A stretch of DNA of 64,000 nt from Amycolatopsis regifaucium. GTDB lineage: Bacteria; Actinomycetota; Actinomycetes; Mycobacteriales; Pseudonocardiaceae. Both the position numbers and the translations under genes were made by a program. Where the stretch lies: assembly GCF_001613935.1 (NCBI RefSeq), contig NZ_LQCI01000045.1:69554-133553 (forward strand), given 5' to 3'. The notes under the pieces are model-generated. The model had not been told where the DNA came from. It was given only the letters and a program-made list of their open reading frames with translations, and searched no databases. Below, in pieces: positions 1 to 8,384 of the stretch (the stretch's first letter is position 1; the number at the start of each line of letters is the position of its first letter).

Positions 1-72
1 TACCGCAAGAAGTACCTGCGCGCGGTCAGCCGTCTGACCGCACTGGCGCGCGACGCCGTGCAGCCCAGGTGA
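1..72 (+). CDS. C-terminal end of an unidentified protein (partial)
   Basis: An open frame enters from the left edge and ends at a TGA at 70-72, leaving 23 basic residues (YRKKYLRAVSRLTALARDAV then QPR). Codons mostly end in G or C, as expected for coding sequence here. It would overlap the 3' end of the convergent PAP2 gene by 47 bases, which is plausible but weakens the call. Too little is present to name a family. Confidence 0.4.
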   Translation, partial: YRKKYLRAVSRLTALARDAVQPR

Positions 73-634
73 GCAGCACCCAGGTCGCGCAGACGGTCGC
101 GATGGCGAACAGTGCGCCGCCCACGACGTCGGTCAGGTAGTGGTAGCCGAGGCCGATCATGCCGATCGTGACCCCGACGAGCACCACCGCGCCCACGATC
201 GCGATGACGGCCGTCGCGAGCCCGGGCCGGGCGAGCAGGACGAGCGCGGTCAGCACCGCGACCAGCGCGACGGTGTGCCCGCTGGGATAAGCGAGATAGG
301 TGTTCTTCCAGCGGTCGAAAAGCGGTTTGAGCACCCAAGTGTTGGCGGCGATGGCGACGAGCGGGCCCACGATGGTCAGCGCCGCTTCGGGCTTGCGCCG
401 TCCGAACAGGCACAGGACGGCGGCGAGGAGCGCGACCGGGATCAGCACGGCGGCCTCGGTCGGCAGGACGAGTAGCCGCAGAAGACCGGTGTCGGCGCCG
501 AAGGTGCGCTCCACCCACTTGACGGCGAGGTCGTCCGGACCGGAAAGGCCTTCGCCGGACACCAGGAAGCCGAGTACGGCCATGATCGCGGCGCAAGTCA
601 CCGCGATGAGCCCGTACGGCGCTCTTCCGCTCAT
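26..634 (-). CDS. PAP2-superfamily membrane phosphatase
   Basis: A 202-residue integral membrane protein with about six hydrophobic segments, of the type 2 phosphatidic acid phosphatase / vanadium haloperoxidase-like family. These enzymes remove phosphate from lipid phosphates at the membrane surface. Visible motifs are KPLFDR (103-108), PSGH (117-120, acid-base histidine) and YHYLTD (164-169, nucleophile-type His165 and Asp169). The arginine normally six residues before that histidine is Met159, and the first motif is degenerate, so activity is uncertain. The start is supported by a TAATCT box six bases upstream (641-646 on the complementary strand), suggesting a leaderless mRNA. It diverges from the oxidase gene at 705. 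Confidence 0.85.
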   Translation of the reverse strand: MSGRAPYGLIAVTCAAIMAVLGFLVSGEGLSGPDDLAVKWVERTFGADTGLLRLLVLPTEAAVLIPVALLAAVLCLFGRRKPEAALTIVGPLVAIAANTWVLKPLFDRWKNTYLAYPSGHTVALVAVLTALVLLARPGLATAVIAIVGAVVLVGVTIGMIGLGYHYLTDVVGGALFAIATVCATWVLLTWAARRRAPVRSDG

Positions 635-704
635 CCGGCGAGATTACGTGACAGGTGATCCGTCACCATGCAGGGACGGCGCACGAGGACGAAGGGGGCT
701 TTCG

Positions 705-1580
705 ATGCGGATCAGTGTGGTCGGCGGCGGCGTGATCGGGCTGAGCTGCGCGCACCGGCTCGCCGGGGCCGGGCACGACGTCACGGTGCTCACCGAGGCC
801 CGGCCGGAGGAGACGACGTCGGCGGTCGCCGGTGGCGTGCTCTTCCCGCCGCCGGCGGCGAACTCCGGCCGGGTCGATCGCTGGACCGTGGCGAGTGTGC
901 GGGAATACCGCTCGCTCGGCGCACCCGGTGTCCGCGTGATCCGGGGGACCTACTTCGTCCCGCGTGAGGCGCCGGTGCCGTCGTGGGCGTTCTCGATGCC
1001 GGACCTCGACCACGAACCCGGACGGCTCACCTTCACGACCGCGGTGATCGACACCCCGGTCTACCTCGCCTGGCTCGCCGGACGGGTCGCCGCCCTGGGG
1101 GCGCGCACCGAGTTCCGCACCGTCGCGCGGCTCGACGACCTCGACGCGGATCTGGTGGTGAACGCGGCCGGGCTCGGCGGCGGGCGGCTGGCGGGGGACA
1201 GCACCGTGGTGCCGGTCGGCGGCCACGTCGTCCATCTCGCCGATCCGGGGCTGACCGAGTGGATCGTCGACAGCTCCTCGCCGGTGCCGCGGCACGTGAT
1301 CCCGCACGGACGGCACGTCGTCTGCGGCGGCACCCAGGAACCCGGACGCGCCGACGTCACGCCGGACCCCGGGGTCACCGCGGACATCGTGCGGCGGTGC
1401 CGGGAACTCGTGCCCGAACTGGCGGACGCGCCGGTATTGGGCGCGAAGGTGGGCTTGCGGCCGTTCCGGCCCGAGGTCCGGCTGGACCGCGAGGGCGACG
1501 TCGTCCACTGCTACGGGCACGGGGGCGCCGGGATCACACTGGCCTGGGGCTGCGCCGACGACGTCTTGAGCCTGGTGTGA
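705..1580 (+). CDS. FAD-dependent D-amino-acid-oxidase-like oxidoreductase
   Basis: A 291-residue flavoprotein. The N-terminus has the dinucleotide fold VVGGGVIGLS (4-13), and the C-terminus has a GLRPFRPEVRLD stretch followed by YGHGGAGITLAWGCA, the substrate-arginine and FAD-loop regions of D-amino acid oxidases. The family oxidises D-amino acids (or glycine in ThiO) to imino acids with H2O2 release; there are no thiamine genes nearby, so DAAO is preferred over ThiO. I chose the ATG at 705 because GAAGGGGG lies just upstream and the Rossmann motif follows at once; longer in-frame extensions run into the divergent promoter and the PAP2 gene. Confidence 0.85.
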   Translation: MRISVVGGGVIGLSCAHRLAGAGHDVTVLTEARPEETTSAVAGGVLFPPPAANSGRVDRWTVASVREYRSLGAPGVRVIRGTYFVPREAPVPSWAFSMPDLDHEPGRLTFTTAVIDTPVYLAWLAGRVAALGARTEFRTVARLDDLDADLVVNAAGLGGGRLAGDSTVVPVGGHVVHLADPGLTEWIVDSSSPVPRHVIPHGRHVVCGGTQEPGRADVTPDPGVTADIVRRCRELVPELADAPVLGAKVGLRPFRPEVRLDREGDVVHCYGHGGAGITLAWGCADDVLSLV

Positions 1581-1581
1581 C

Positions 1582-1607
1582 CCCGCATTGAGAGGACTAA
1601 ACGCGGG
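1582..1607. repeat. Solo 'AGAGGACTAAA' intergenic element (family B)
   Basis: Short hairpin with CCCGC/GCGGG ends (1582-1586, 1603-1607) around the core GAGAGGACTAAACGCGG, lying between two convergent genes. The same core recurs at 13275-13342, 37785-37845 and 55588-55611. Confidence 0.7.
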
Positions 1608-1610
1608 TGG

Positions 1611-2972
1611 TCAGAGGGCGGCGAAGGCGGCGAAGTCCGCTTCGGTCTGATCCGCGTACCGCACCGCGTAGGCCCCGATCGCCTCATCGAGGTCTTCGTC
1701 GTCCTCGAAGTATCCCGCCAGCAGCCGCGGATGCAGCGACCGCGCGTGCGCCCGCGCCAGCAACGCGCCCGCCAGCCGGCCGTAGTCGTCGAGGTGGTCC
1801 TTCTTCAGTTCCGCGGGATCGATGTCGCCCTTGAGGTTCCGGAACTGCCGCACGATGTACGGCAAGCCGTCGATGGTCGTCCAGCCGAGCAGGATGTCGG
1901 TCTCGGCCTGCACGAGCCGCGCCCCTTCGACGATCCGGCGGCCCTCGTGGTCCGGCGAAGCCAGCCCGAGATAGGGCGACAGTGCCGACGGGTTGGCCTG
2001 TTTCACTTGCAGGACAAGGTCTTCGCCGGAGTTGCCGTGCAGCAGCGCGACGTAGCTCCGCAATCCGACACTGCCGGTGCCGACCACCCGGAAGGCCACA
2101 TCGGACACCCGGTACCGCGAGATCAGCGTCCGCCGCGACTCGCGCAGTGTGTCCACATAGGACACCAGTCCGGTGAGCACGGCTTCCGCCGTCGCGTCGT
2201 CGACGTGCGTGAGGACCGGCGGGTCTTCGACGAACCGGTGCCGTTCGAGACCGGTCCGGTGATCGTCGATGCGCCGGGTCCACTTCGCGGTGACCTTCGC
2301 GCTGGTGTTCTTCCGCGCCTTCTCGGCCGCTTCCTCGAAGTCGTCGATCAGGTCGTGCGCCTTGACCGCGCTCAGCACCGAGGCGTCCGGCAGCGCGTTC
2401 CACGACCGCAGGAACGGCAGTGCCGCGAGGCCCCGGATGGTGCGCCGGTAGGACTTCACCGCGTCCTCGGCGGCTTCGCGGCAGCCTGACTCGCCGATGC
2501 CGCCCTCGCGTCCGGCCAGTACGAGACTCGCGGCGAGGCGTTTGAGGTCCCATTCCCACGGGCCGGGCACGGACTCGTCGAAGTCGTTGATGTCCATCAC
2601 GATCTGGCCCTCGGGCGTGCCGTAAAGCCCGAAATTCGCCGCGTGCGCGTCTCCGCAGAGCTGCGCCGTCAGCCCGGACGCGGGCGTCCCCGCCAGATCG
2701 GCGGCCATCAGCCCGGCCGCGCCCCGGTAGAAGGTGAACGGCGACGCGAGCATGCGCTCGCGCCGCAGTTCCACCAGTTCGGGCAGGCGGCCTTCGTTGC
2801 TCCGCGCGAAGAACTCCGCCACGGTAGGCCGGTCGGCGCCCGCCGCCGAGTGGTCGTGCGCGGACGTCGGCGCCTTGTCCCGCAGCGCCTTACCCCTCGC
2901 GGACCAGTCCTCCGGCGACACCGTTTCGGTGCCGACCAGCGGCCGCTCGACCCACTCCCGCTCGTCTCCCAT
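1611..2972 (-). CDS. DUF2252 family protein
   Basis: A 453-residue cytoplasmic protein that I recognise as DUF2252. This family is distantly related in fold to protein-kinase/aminoglycoside-phosphotransferase-like proteins but has no established function. Typical blocks are RMLASPFTFYRGAAGLMAADL (about 73-93), CGDAHAANFG (about 108-117, resembling a kinase-like HxDxxxxN loop) and DINDFDES (about 127-134). A TACGTT box lies eight bases before the start (2981-2986, complementary strand), so the mRNA may be leaderless. The gene converges on the oxidase gene and stands alone, downstream of the ornithine aminotransferase gene on the same strand. Confidence 0.85.
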   Translation of the reverse strand: MGDEREWVERPLVGTETVSPEDWSARGKALRDKAPTSAHDHSAAGADRPTVAEFFARSNEGRLPELVELRRERMLASPFTFYRGAAGLMAADLAGTPASGLTAQLCGDAHAANFGLYGTPEGQIVMDINDFDESVPGPWEWDLKRLAASLVLAGREGGIGESGCREAAEDAVKSYRRTIRGLAALPFLRSWNALPDASVLSAVKAHDLIDDFEEAAEKARKNTSAKVTAKWTRRIDDHRTGLERHRFVEDPPVLTHVDDATAEAVLTGLVSYVDTLRESRRTLISRYRVSDVAFRVVGTGSVGLRSYVALLHGNSGEDLVLQVKQANPSALSPYLGLASPDHEGRRIVEGARLVQAETDILLGWTTIDGLPYIVRQFRNLKGDIDPAELKKDHLDDYGRLAGALLARAHARSLHPRLLAGYFEDDEDLDEAIGAYAVRYADQTEADFAAFAAL

Positions 2973-3003
2973 GGACAGCCAACGTACCGGCCGCCCGAAA
3001 GGT

Positions 3004-4206
3004 TCACCGGGTCCCGACGACCTCCGTGATCGCGTCGATACCGCGGTCGAGTTCCTCGCGGGTGATCACCAGCGGCGGCGCGATCCGCAGCGTGTGGTCG
3101 TGCGTCTCCTTGCACAGCACGCCGCGTTCGGCCAGCTCGGTGGACGCCTCCCGGCCGGTCGGGCCGCCGGGCGCGATGTCGACGCCCGCCCACAGCCCGC
3201 GACCGCGGACCTCGGCCAGTCCGTCGCCGACCAGTTCCCCGAGCCGCGCGTGCAGGTGGGCGCCCAGTTCTCGCGAGCGCTCCTGGAACTCGCCGGTCTT
3301 CAGCAGCCCGACCACGGCCCGCCCGATCGCGCAGGCGACCGGGTTCCCGCCGAAGGTGGAGCCGTGCTCACCCGGCCGCAGCACCCCCAGCACGTCCTGG
3401 CCGCCGACGACCGCCGACACCGGCATGATCCCGCCGCCGAGCGCCTTGCCCAGGGTGTAGACGTCGGCGCGCACGCCTTCGTGGTCGAGCGCGAGGACGG
3501 TGCCGGTGCGCGCGAGACCGGACTGGATCTCGTCGGCGATCAGCAGCACGTTGTGCTCGTCGCAGAGCCGCCGCGCTTCGGCGAAGTAGCCGGCGGGCGG
3601 CACGATCACGCCCGCCTCACCCTGCACCGGCTCCAGCAGGATCGCGGCGGTGCGCTCGGTGATGGCGTCCCGCAGCGCGTTCGCGTCGCCGTACTTGACG
3701 GTGACGAAGCCCGGGGTGAACGGGCCGAAGTCGGCGCGCGCGGTCTCGTCGGTGGAGAAGGACACGATGGTCGTCGTGCGGCCGTGGAAGTTCGACCCGG
3801 CGACGATGATTTCGGCGGTCCCGTCGGGGACGCCCTTGACCCGGTAGGCCCACTTCCGGGCGATCTTCACCGCGGACTCGACGGCTTCCGCGCCGGAGTT
3901 CATCGGCAGCGTCATCTCGGTGCCGGTCAGCTCCGCGAGTTCCCGGCAGAAGAGCCCGAGCTGGTCGTGGTGGAAGGCGCGCGAGGTCAGCGTGACCCGG
4001 CCGAACTGCTCGACCGCGGCGGCGATGAGCCCGGGGTGGCGGTGCCCGAAGTTCAGCGCGGAGTAGCCGGAAAGGAAGTCGAGGTAGGTCTTGCCCTCGA
4101 CGTCGGTGACCGAAGCGCCTTCGGCGGTGGCGATCACCACGGGCAGGGGGTGGTAGTTGTGCGTGCTCCACTGCTCGTCGAGCGCGATGAAGTCGGCGGT
4201 CGTCAT
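3004..4206 (-). CDS. rocD: Ornithine aminotransferase (ornithine--oxo-acid transaminase)
   Basis: A 400-residue fold-type I PLP enzyme that converts L-ornithine plus 2-oxoglutarate to glutamate-5-semialdehyde plus glutamate, linking arginine breakdown to proline and glutamate. Visible landmarks are SGAEAVE (104-110), the NFHGRT phosphate/ring-binding loop (139-144), ADEIQSGLARTG (224-235, PLP-binding Asp225) and the Schiff-base lysine Lys254 in YTLGKALGGG. Its length matches the family. No rocE or arginase lies next to it. The start is supported by a TAACCT box exactly six bases upstream (4213-4218, complementary strand), which suggests a leaderless transcript. The divergent PPK2 gene shares the upstream region. 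Confidence 0.92.
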   Translation of the reverse strand: MTTADFIALDEQWSTHNYHPLPVVIATAEGASVTDVEGKTYLDFLSGYSALNFGHRHPGLIAAAVEQFGRVTLTSRAFHHDQLGLFCRELAELTGTEMTLPMNSGAEAVESAVKIARKWAYRVKGVPDGTAEIIVAGSNFHGRTTTIVSFSTDETARADFGPFTPGFVTVKYGDANALRDAITERTAAILLEPVQGEAGVIVPPAGYFAEARRLCDEHNVLLIADEIQSGLARTGTVLALDHEGVRADVYTLGKALGGGIMPVSAVVGGQDVLGVLRPGEHGSTFGGNPVACAIGRAVVGLLKTGEFQERSRELGAHLHARLGELVGDGLAEVRGRGLWAGVDIAPGGPTGREASTELAERGVLCKETHDHTLRIAPPLVITREELDRGIDAITEVVGTR

Positions 4207-4249
4207 GCGTTCAGGTTAGAGGGCCGTCCGTCCGCTTTCATCCGGGAAA

Positions 4250-4275
4250 CGTTGCTTTGACCCGTTATTCGTTGC
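4250..4275. promoter_or_regulatory. Possible operator: twin CGTTGC direct repeats
   Basis: CGTTGC occurs at 4250-4255 and again at 4270-4275, two helical turns apart, in the 156-base gap between divergent rocD and the PPK2 gene. Spacing of two turns fits a dimeric regulator on one DNA face. No regulator gene is adjacent and the site is only a guess. Confidence 0.25.
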
Positions 4276-4362
4276 GTATCGACTCCGTTGAGTGGCGAAA
4301 TCGTGCGCACGAGTACTCGATCACCACAGGCGGGACGGCCGGAGCGCGGTTATCGTCGCCGG

Positions 4363-5217
4363 ATGGCGAAAAAGGACCGCGTCTCCGTCCGTGACGCGCT
4401 GAGGATCGGCAAGGGGACCGAGCGGCACCATCCGGGCTCGTTCCCGATCGGGCCGCGCAAGAAGCCGAAGGCGCTCAAGGACCTCGTCGACTCCGGCGAC
4501 AGGCTCGCCAAGCTGCAGGAGGCCCTGTACGCGGAGGGCGTCGGCGGCGGCAACCGCAGCGTCCTGCTGGTGTTGCAGGGGATGGACACGTCGGGCAAGG
4601 GCGGCACCGTCGGGCACGTCCTCGGCCTGGTCAACCCGATGGGTGTGCGGTACGCGGGGTTCAAGAAGCCGACCGCGGCCGAGGCGCGCCACCACTACCT
4701 GTGGCGGATCCGCGAACAGCTCCCCGTGCCGGGGCAGGTCGGCGTCTTCGACCGCTCCCACTACGAGGACATCCTGGTCCCGCGCGTGCGGAAGCTGATC
4801 CCCGCCGCGGAATGGCGCAAGCGCTACGCCGAGATCAACGAGTTCGAACAGGAACTGACCGGCGCGGGCACGACGATCGTGAAGGTGTTCCTCGACATCT
4901 CACCGGAAGAGCAGCTCAGACGGCTCAAGGCGAGGCTGGAGACCCCGGCGAAGTGGTGGAAGTACAACCCCGCCGACCTGGACGCGCGCGCACAGTGGAA
5001 CGACTACCAGAAGGCCTACGCCGACATCTTCGCCAACACCTCCACCCCGGCGGCGCCCTGGTACGCCGTCCCCGCCGACCACAAGTGGTACCGCAACTGG
5101 CTGGTCGCGCGGCTGCTGATCGAAACGATCGAGGAGATGGCCCCGAAGTTCCCCCCGGCGAACTTCGATCCCGGTGCGGAACTGAAGAAGCTGGAAGGCG
5201 TTGGCGTACCGGGATGA
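4363..5217 (+). CDS. ppk2: PPK2-family polyphosphate kinase / polyP:nucleotide phosphotransferase
   Basis: A 284-residue protein of the polyphosphate kinase 2 family, which moves phosphate between polyphosphate and nucleoside mono- or diphosphates. The Walker A-like loop GMDTSGKGG is at 73-81 and the Walker B-like FDRSHYED at 129-136, followed by VPRVRKL. The C-terminus has the conserved WKYNPADLDARAQWNDY segment. It is the single-domain, short type, so the preferred substrate (AMP, ADP or GDP) cannot be told. The ATG at 4363 is preceded by TATCGT exactly six bases upstream (4351-4356), a leaderless-type promoter; an in-frame start at 4288 would place that box inside the gene. Confidence 0.92.
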   Translation: MAKKDRVSVRDALRIGKGTERHHPGSFPIGPRKKPKALKDLVDSGDRLAKLQEALYAEGVGGGNRSVLLVLQGMDTSGKGGTVGHVLGLVNPMGVRYAGFKKPTAAEARHHYLWRIREQLPVPGQVGVFDRSHYEDILVPRVRKLIPAAEWRKRYAEINEFEQELTGAGTTIVKVFLDISPEEQLRRLKARLETPAKWWKYNPADLDARAQWNDYQKAYADIFANTSTPAAPWYAVPADHKWYRNWLVARLLIETIEEMAPKFPPANFDPGAELKKLEGVGVPG

Positions 5218-5237
5218 GTGTCTGAGAGAGTGCGGAC

Positions 5238-7352
5238 GTGACCGACACCAGCCTCGAAGATCTCCCGTTCCTCCGCCGCCAGGCCCGCACCCAGCGCTTC
5301 ACCCTCGGCGCGCCGAAAGAGTTCAAGGTCGCCCCGGACGCTTCCCGCATCCTGTTCCTGCGGACGGAGTCCGGCACCGACCCGCGGCACAGCCTGTGGT
5401 CGTTCGACGTCGCTTCGGGCGAAGAGACGAAGCTGGTCGACGCGGCCGAACTGCTGCCCGGTGAAGAGGACCTGCCCGCCGAGGAACGCGCCCGTCGCGA
5501 GCGCAGCCGTGAGACCGGCGGCGGTGTGGTCGGCTACGCGGTCGACGACGCCTTCACCGTCGCCGCGTTCTCGCTGTCGGGCAAGCTCCACACCCTCGAC
5601 CTGACGACCGGCGCGGTGTCCGTACTGGTGGCGGGTTCGGTCGTCGACCCGCGGCCGAGTCCGGACGGCAGCCGGGTCGCCTACGTCCGTGACCGGCGCC
5701 TGCGGGTGATCGACCGGGCCACCGGCGAGGACACCCTGGTCGTGGAGGAAGAGGGCGAAGACGTCGCCTGGGGTCTCGCGGAGTTCATCGCGGCCGAGGA
5801 GATGGGCCGCACCCGGGGCTATTGGTGGTCCCCGGACGGGAAGAGCCTGCTGGTCGAGCGGTCCGACCGGGCGGCCGTGCCGCGCTGGACGATCGCCGAC
5901 CCGGCCAACCCGCAGTCGGCGGCCAACGTCGTGGCGTACCCGGCGGCGGGGACGCAGAACGCCGACGTGACGCTGGCGATCATCGGGCTCGACGGCTCGC
6001 GGGTCGACGTCGCGAAGACCGAATGGGAGTACCTGGCCGCGGTGCATTGGTCGGCGGCGGGCAAGCCGCTGCTGTCGGTCCAGTCGCGAGACCAGCGCCG
6101 GCTCGAGATCCAGGCCGTCGACCCGGCGGACGGTTCGGTCGAGGTACTGCACACCGAGACCGACGAGCGGTGGGTCGAGCTCGTCGCGGGCGTTCCGGCG
6201 TGGACGACCGACGGGCGCCTGGTGCGCGAGAGCGCCGCCGACGGCGACCACCGGCTGATCGTCGACGGGGCCGCGGTCACCCCGCCGGGACTGCAGGTGC
6301 GCCAGATCCTGCACGTCGGCGACGAGGTGCTGTTCAGCGCGTCGGAGGCCGATCCGACACAGATCCACGTCTTCCGCACCGAAGGCGGCGAGCTCCGGCG
6401 TCTGTCCACTGAGGACGGTGTGCACGTCGGCGCCGGAACCGCTTCGCTGGCCGTGCTCTCCTCGTGGACCCTGGAGCGCAGCGGGCCGGTGGTGACCGTC
6501 GTGTCCGGTGAGAAGACGGTGGCGCGGATCGGTTCCTACACCGTGGATCCCGACGTCGTGCCGAATCTGACCTGGCTGACGCTGGGGGAGCGGGGCCTGC
6601 GCGCCGCGTTGCTGCTGCCGACCGGATACGAGGAGAGCGAGGGCAAGCTGCCGGTGCTGCTCGACCCGTACGGCGGCCCGCACGCCCAGCGCGTCCTGCA
6701 GACCCGCAACGCGTTCCTGACTCCGCAATGGCTGGCCGACCAGGGCTTCGCGGTGCTGGTCGCCGACGGGCGGGGCACTCCCGGCCGGGGCGCGGCGTGG
6801 GAGAAGGAGATCGCGGGCAAACTCGCCGACGTCACCCTCGCCGATCAGGTCGACGCCCTGCGGGCGGCGGCCGCGCTCCATCCGGAACTGGACACCGAGC
6901 GGGTCGCGATCCGCGGCTGGTCCTACGGCGGCTACCTGTCCGCGCTGGCCGTCCTGCGCCGCCCCGACGTCTTCCACGCCGGTGTCGCGGGCGCCCCGGT
7001 GACCGACTGGTCGCTGTACGACACGCACTACACCGAGCGCTATCTCGGGCTGCCGCAGGAGGAAACGGCATCGTATGAGCACAACTCGCTGATCGCCGAC
7101 GCCGGTGACCTGTCCAGGGCGCTGCTGATCGTGCATGGCCTCGCCGACGACAACGTTTTCGTCGCCCACTCGTTGCGCCTGTCGTCGGCGCTGCTGGCCA
7201 AGGGACGCCCGCACGTGTTCCTGCCGCTGGCCGGCGCGACGCATATGACGCCGCAAGCCGAAGAGGTGGCGGAGAACCTGATGCGCACGCAGGTGGACTG
7301 GATCGTGCGCGAGCTGTCCGGTGACGCGGCGAAGAGCGAGGAGAACGCATGA
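5238..7352 (+). CDS. S9-family (dipeptidyl-peptidase IV-like) prolyl oligopeptidase
   Basis: A 704-residue serine peptidase with an N-terminal beta-propeller (roughly 1-470) and a C-terminal alpha/beta-hydrolase domain. The catalytic triad is visible as Ser562 in GWSYGGY, Asp637 in HGLADDNV and His669 in GATHMTP. It also has the EFIAAEEMGRTRGYWWSPD segment typical of DPP4-type enzymes, whose Glu pair anchors the substrate N-terminus. No signal peptide is visible, so it is probably cytoplasmic and trims peptides with proline or alanine in position two. It starts at a GTG 20 bases after the PPK2 gene and its stop overlaps the next start (ATGA), giving a two-gene unit. Confidence 0.9.
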   Translation: MTDTSLEDLPFLRRQARTQRFTLGAPKEFKVAPDASRILFLRTESGTDPRHSLWSFDVASGEETKLVDAAELLPGEEDLPAEERARRERSRETGGGVVGYAVDDAFTVAAFSLSGKLHTLDLTTGAVSVLVAGSVVDPRPSPDGSRVAYVRDRRLRVIDRATGEDTLVVEEEGEDVAWGLAEFIAAEEMGRTRGYWWSPDGKSLLVERSDRAAVPRWTIADPANPQSAANVVAYPAAGTQNADVTLAIIGLDGSRVDVAKTEWEYLAAVHWSAAGKPLLSVQSRDQRRLEIQAVDPADGSVEVLHTETDERWVELVAGVPAWTTDGRLVRESAADGDHRLIVDGAAVTPPGLQVRQILHVGDEVLFSASEADPTQIHVFRTEGGELRRLSTEDGVHVGAGTASLAVLSSWTLERSGPVVTVVSGEKTVARIGSYTVDPDVVPNLTWLTLGERGLRAALLLPTGYEESEGKLPVLLDPYGGPHAQRVLQTRNAFLTPQWLADQGFAVLVADGRGTPGRGAAWEKEIAGKLADVTLADQVDALRAAAALHPELDTERVAIRGWSYGGYLSALAVLRRPDVFHAGVAGAPVTDWSLYDTHYTERYLGLPQEETASYEHNSLIADAGDLSRALLIVHGLADDNVFVAHSLRLSSALLAKGRPHVFLPLAGATHMTPQAEEVAENLMRTQVDWIVRELSGDAAKSEENA

Positions 7353-8302
7353 AACGGTGGGGCATCACCATTCCGCTGACCGGGGTGCCGCTCGCGGCGC
7401 ACCAGGAGCTGGTCGAGCAGCTGCCGGACCTCGGCTACACCGACGCGTGGTCGGCCGAGACGGCGGGCACCGACGCCTTCACCCCGCTGGTGCTGGCTTC
7501 ACAGTGGGCGCCGCAGCTGCGGTTGGGCACCGCGATCGTCCCGGTGTACACCCGAGGACCCGGTCTGCTGGCGATGAGCGCGGCCACCGTCGCGGAACTG
7601 GCGCCCGGCCGGTTCGTCCTCGGCATCGGGGCTTCGTCGCCGGTGATCGTGAAGAACTGGAACGCCGCCGAGTTCGAGGCCCCGTTCGCGCGCTCACGGG
7701 ACACCTTGCGGTTCCTGCGCTCGGCGCTGGCGGGGGAGAAGGTCACCGAGGAGTACGAGTCCTTCTCCGTCAGCAAGTTCCGGCTGGAGCGCCCCGCCGA
7801 CCCGCCGCCGTCGATCATGCTCGCCGCGCTGCGGCCGGGCATGCTGCGGCTGGCCGCGCGAGAGGCCGACGGCGCCATCACCAACTGGCTCGCGGCCTCC
7901 GACGTGCCCAAGGTGCGCGAGGAGATCGGGCCGGACACCGAACTGGCCGCGCGGATCTTCGTCTGCCCCACCGAGGACAAGGCCGCCGCGCGCGGGCTCG
8001 GCCGGATGCTCATCTCGAGCTACCTGACCGTGCCGGTGTACGCGGCGTTCCACGACTGGCTCGGCCGGGGCGAGGCGCTCGCGCCGATGCACGAGGCGTG
8101 GGCAGCCGGTGATCGCCAGAAGGCCAACCAGGTCATCCCGGACGAGGTCGTCGACGACCTGATCGTCCACGGCAGCCTCGATTCCTGCCGCGAGCAGGTG
8201 CAGTCCTATGTGGACAACGGGCTGACGACGCCGATCATCGCGCTGCTGCCGACGGGTGAGGATCCGTTCGCTCAGGTTCGGGGACTGGCGCCTCGGTCTT
8301 GA
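7349..8302 (+). CDS. LLM-class F420-dependent oxidoreductase
   Basis: A 317-residue luciferase-like monooxygenase-family protein of the F420-dependent actinobacterial type. The family signature is clear at the N-terminus (MKRWGITIPLTGVPLAAHQE), in the substrate/cofactor barrel segments PQLRLGTAIVPVYTRGP and RFVLGIGASSPVIV, and in the C-terminal region (DDLIVHGSLDSCREQVQSY, broken here by position). It acts in the cytoplasm on an unknown hydride acceptor. The ATGA overlap with the peptidase gene implies translational coupling. A long palindrome follows directly downstream. Confidence 0.85.
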   Translation: MKRWGITIPLTGVPLAAHQELVEQLPDLGYTDAWSAETAGTDAFTPLVLASQWAPQLRLGTAIVPVYTRGPGLLAMSAATVAELAPGRFVLGIGASSPVIVKNWNAAEFEAPFARSRDTLRFLRSALAGEKVTEEYESFSVSKFRLERPADPPPSIMLAALRPGMLRLAAREADGAITNWLAASDVPKVREEIGPDTELAARIFVCPTEDKAAARGLGRMLISSYLTVPVYAAFHDWLGRGEALAPMHEAWAAGDRQKANQVIPDEVVDDLIVHGSLDSCREQVQSYVDNGLTTPIIALLPTGEDPFAQVRGLAPRS

Positions 8303-8317
8303 CTTGGGTCACCGAAT

Positions 8318-8370
8318 GCTATGAAAGGACCTTTCCTTGCAAATTTCGCAAGGAAAGGTCCTTTCATAGC
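8318..8370. repeat. Perfect 23-bp palindrome between convergent genes (family A)
   Basis: Arms at 8318-8340 and 8348-8370 are perfect inverted copies with the seven-base loop AAATTTC. Each arm carries the nested dyad GAAAGGACCTTTC. It lies between the convergent oxidoreductase genes ending at 8302 and 8385, so it could end transcription from both sides. Related elements lie at 23075, 36386, 48137 and 55688. Confidence 0.9.
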
Positions 8371-8384
8371 GCGCGCGGGGATAC

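Noticed and set aside
5016..7256. A 746-codon open frame antisense to the S9 peptidase gene
   Set aside because: GC-rich genes with G/C wobble bases create long antisense frames. The sense strand has a complete peptidase with its catalytic triad; the antisense product is Arg/Gln/His-rich with no family.
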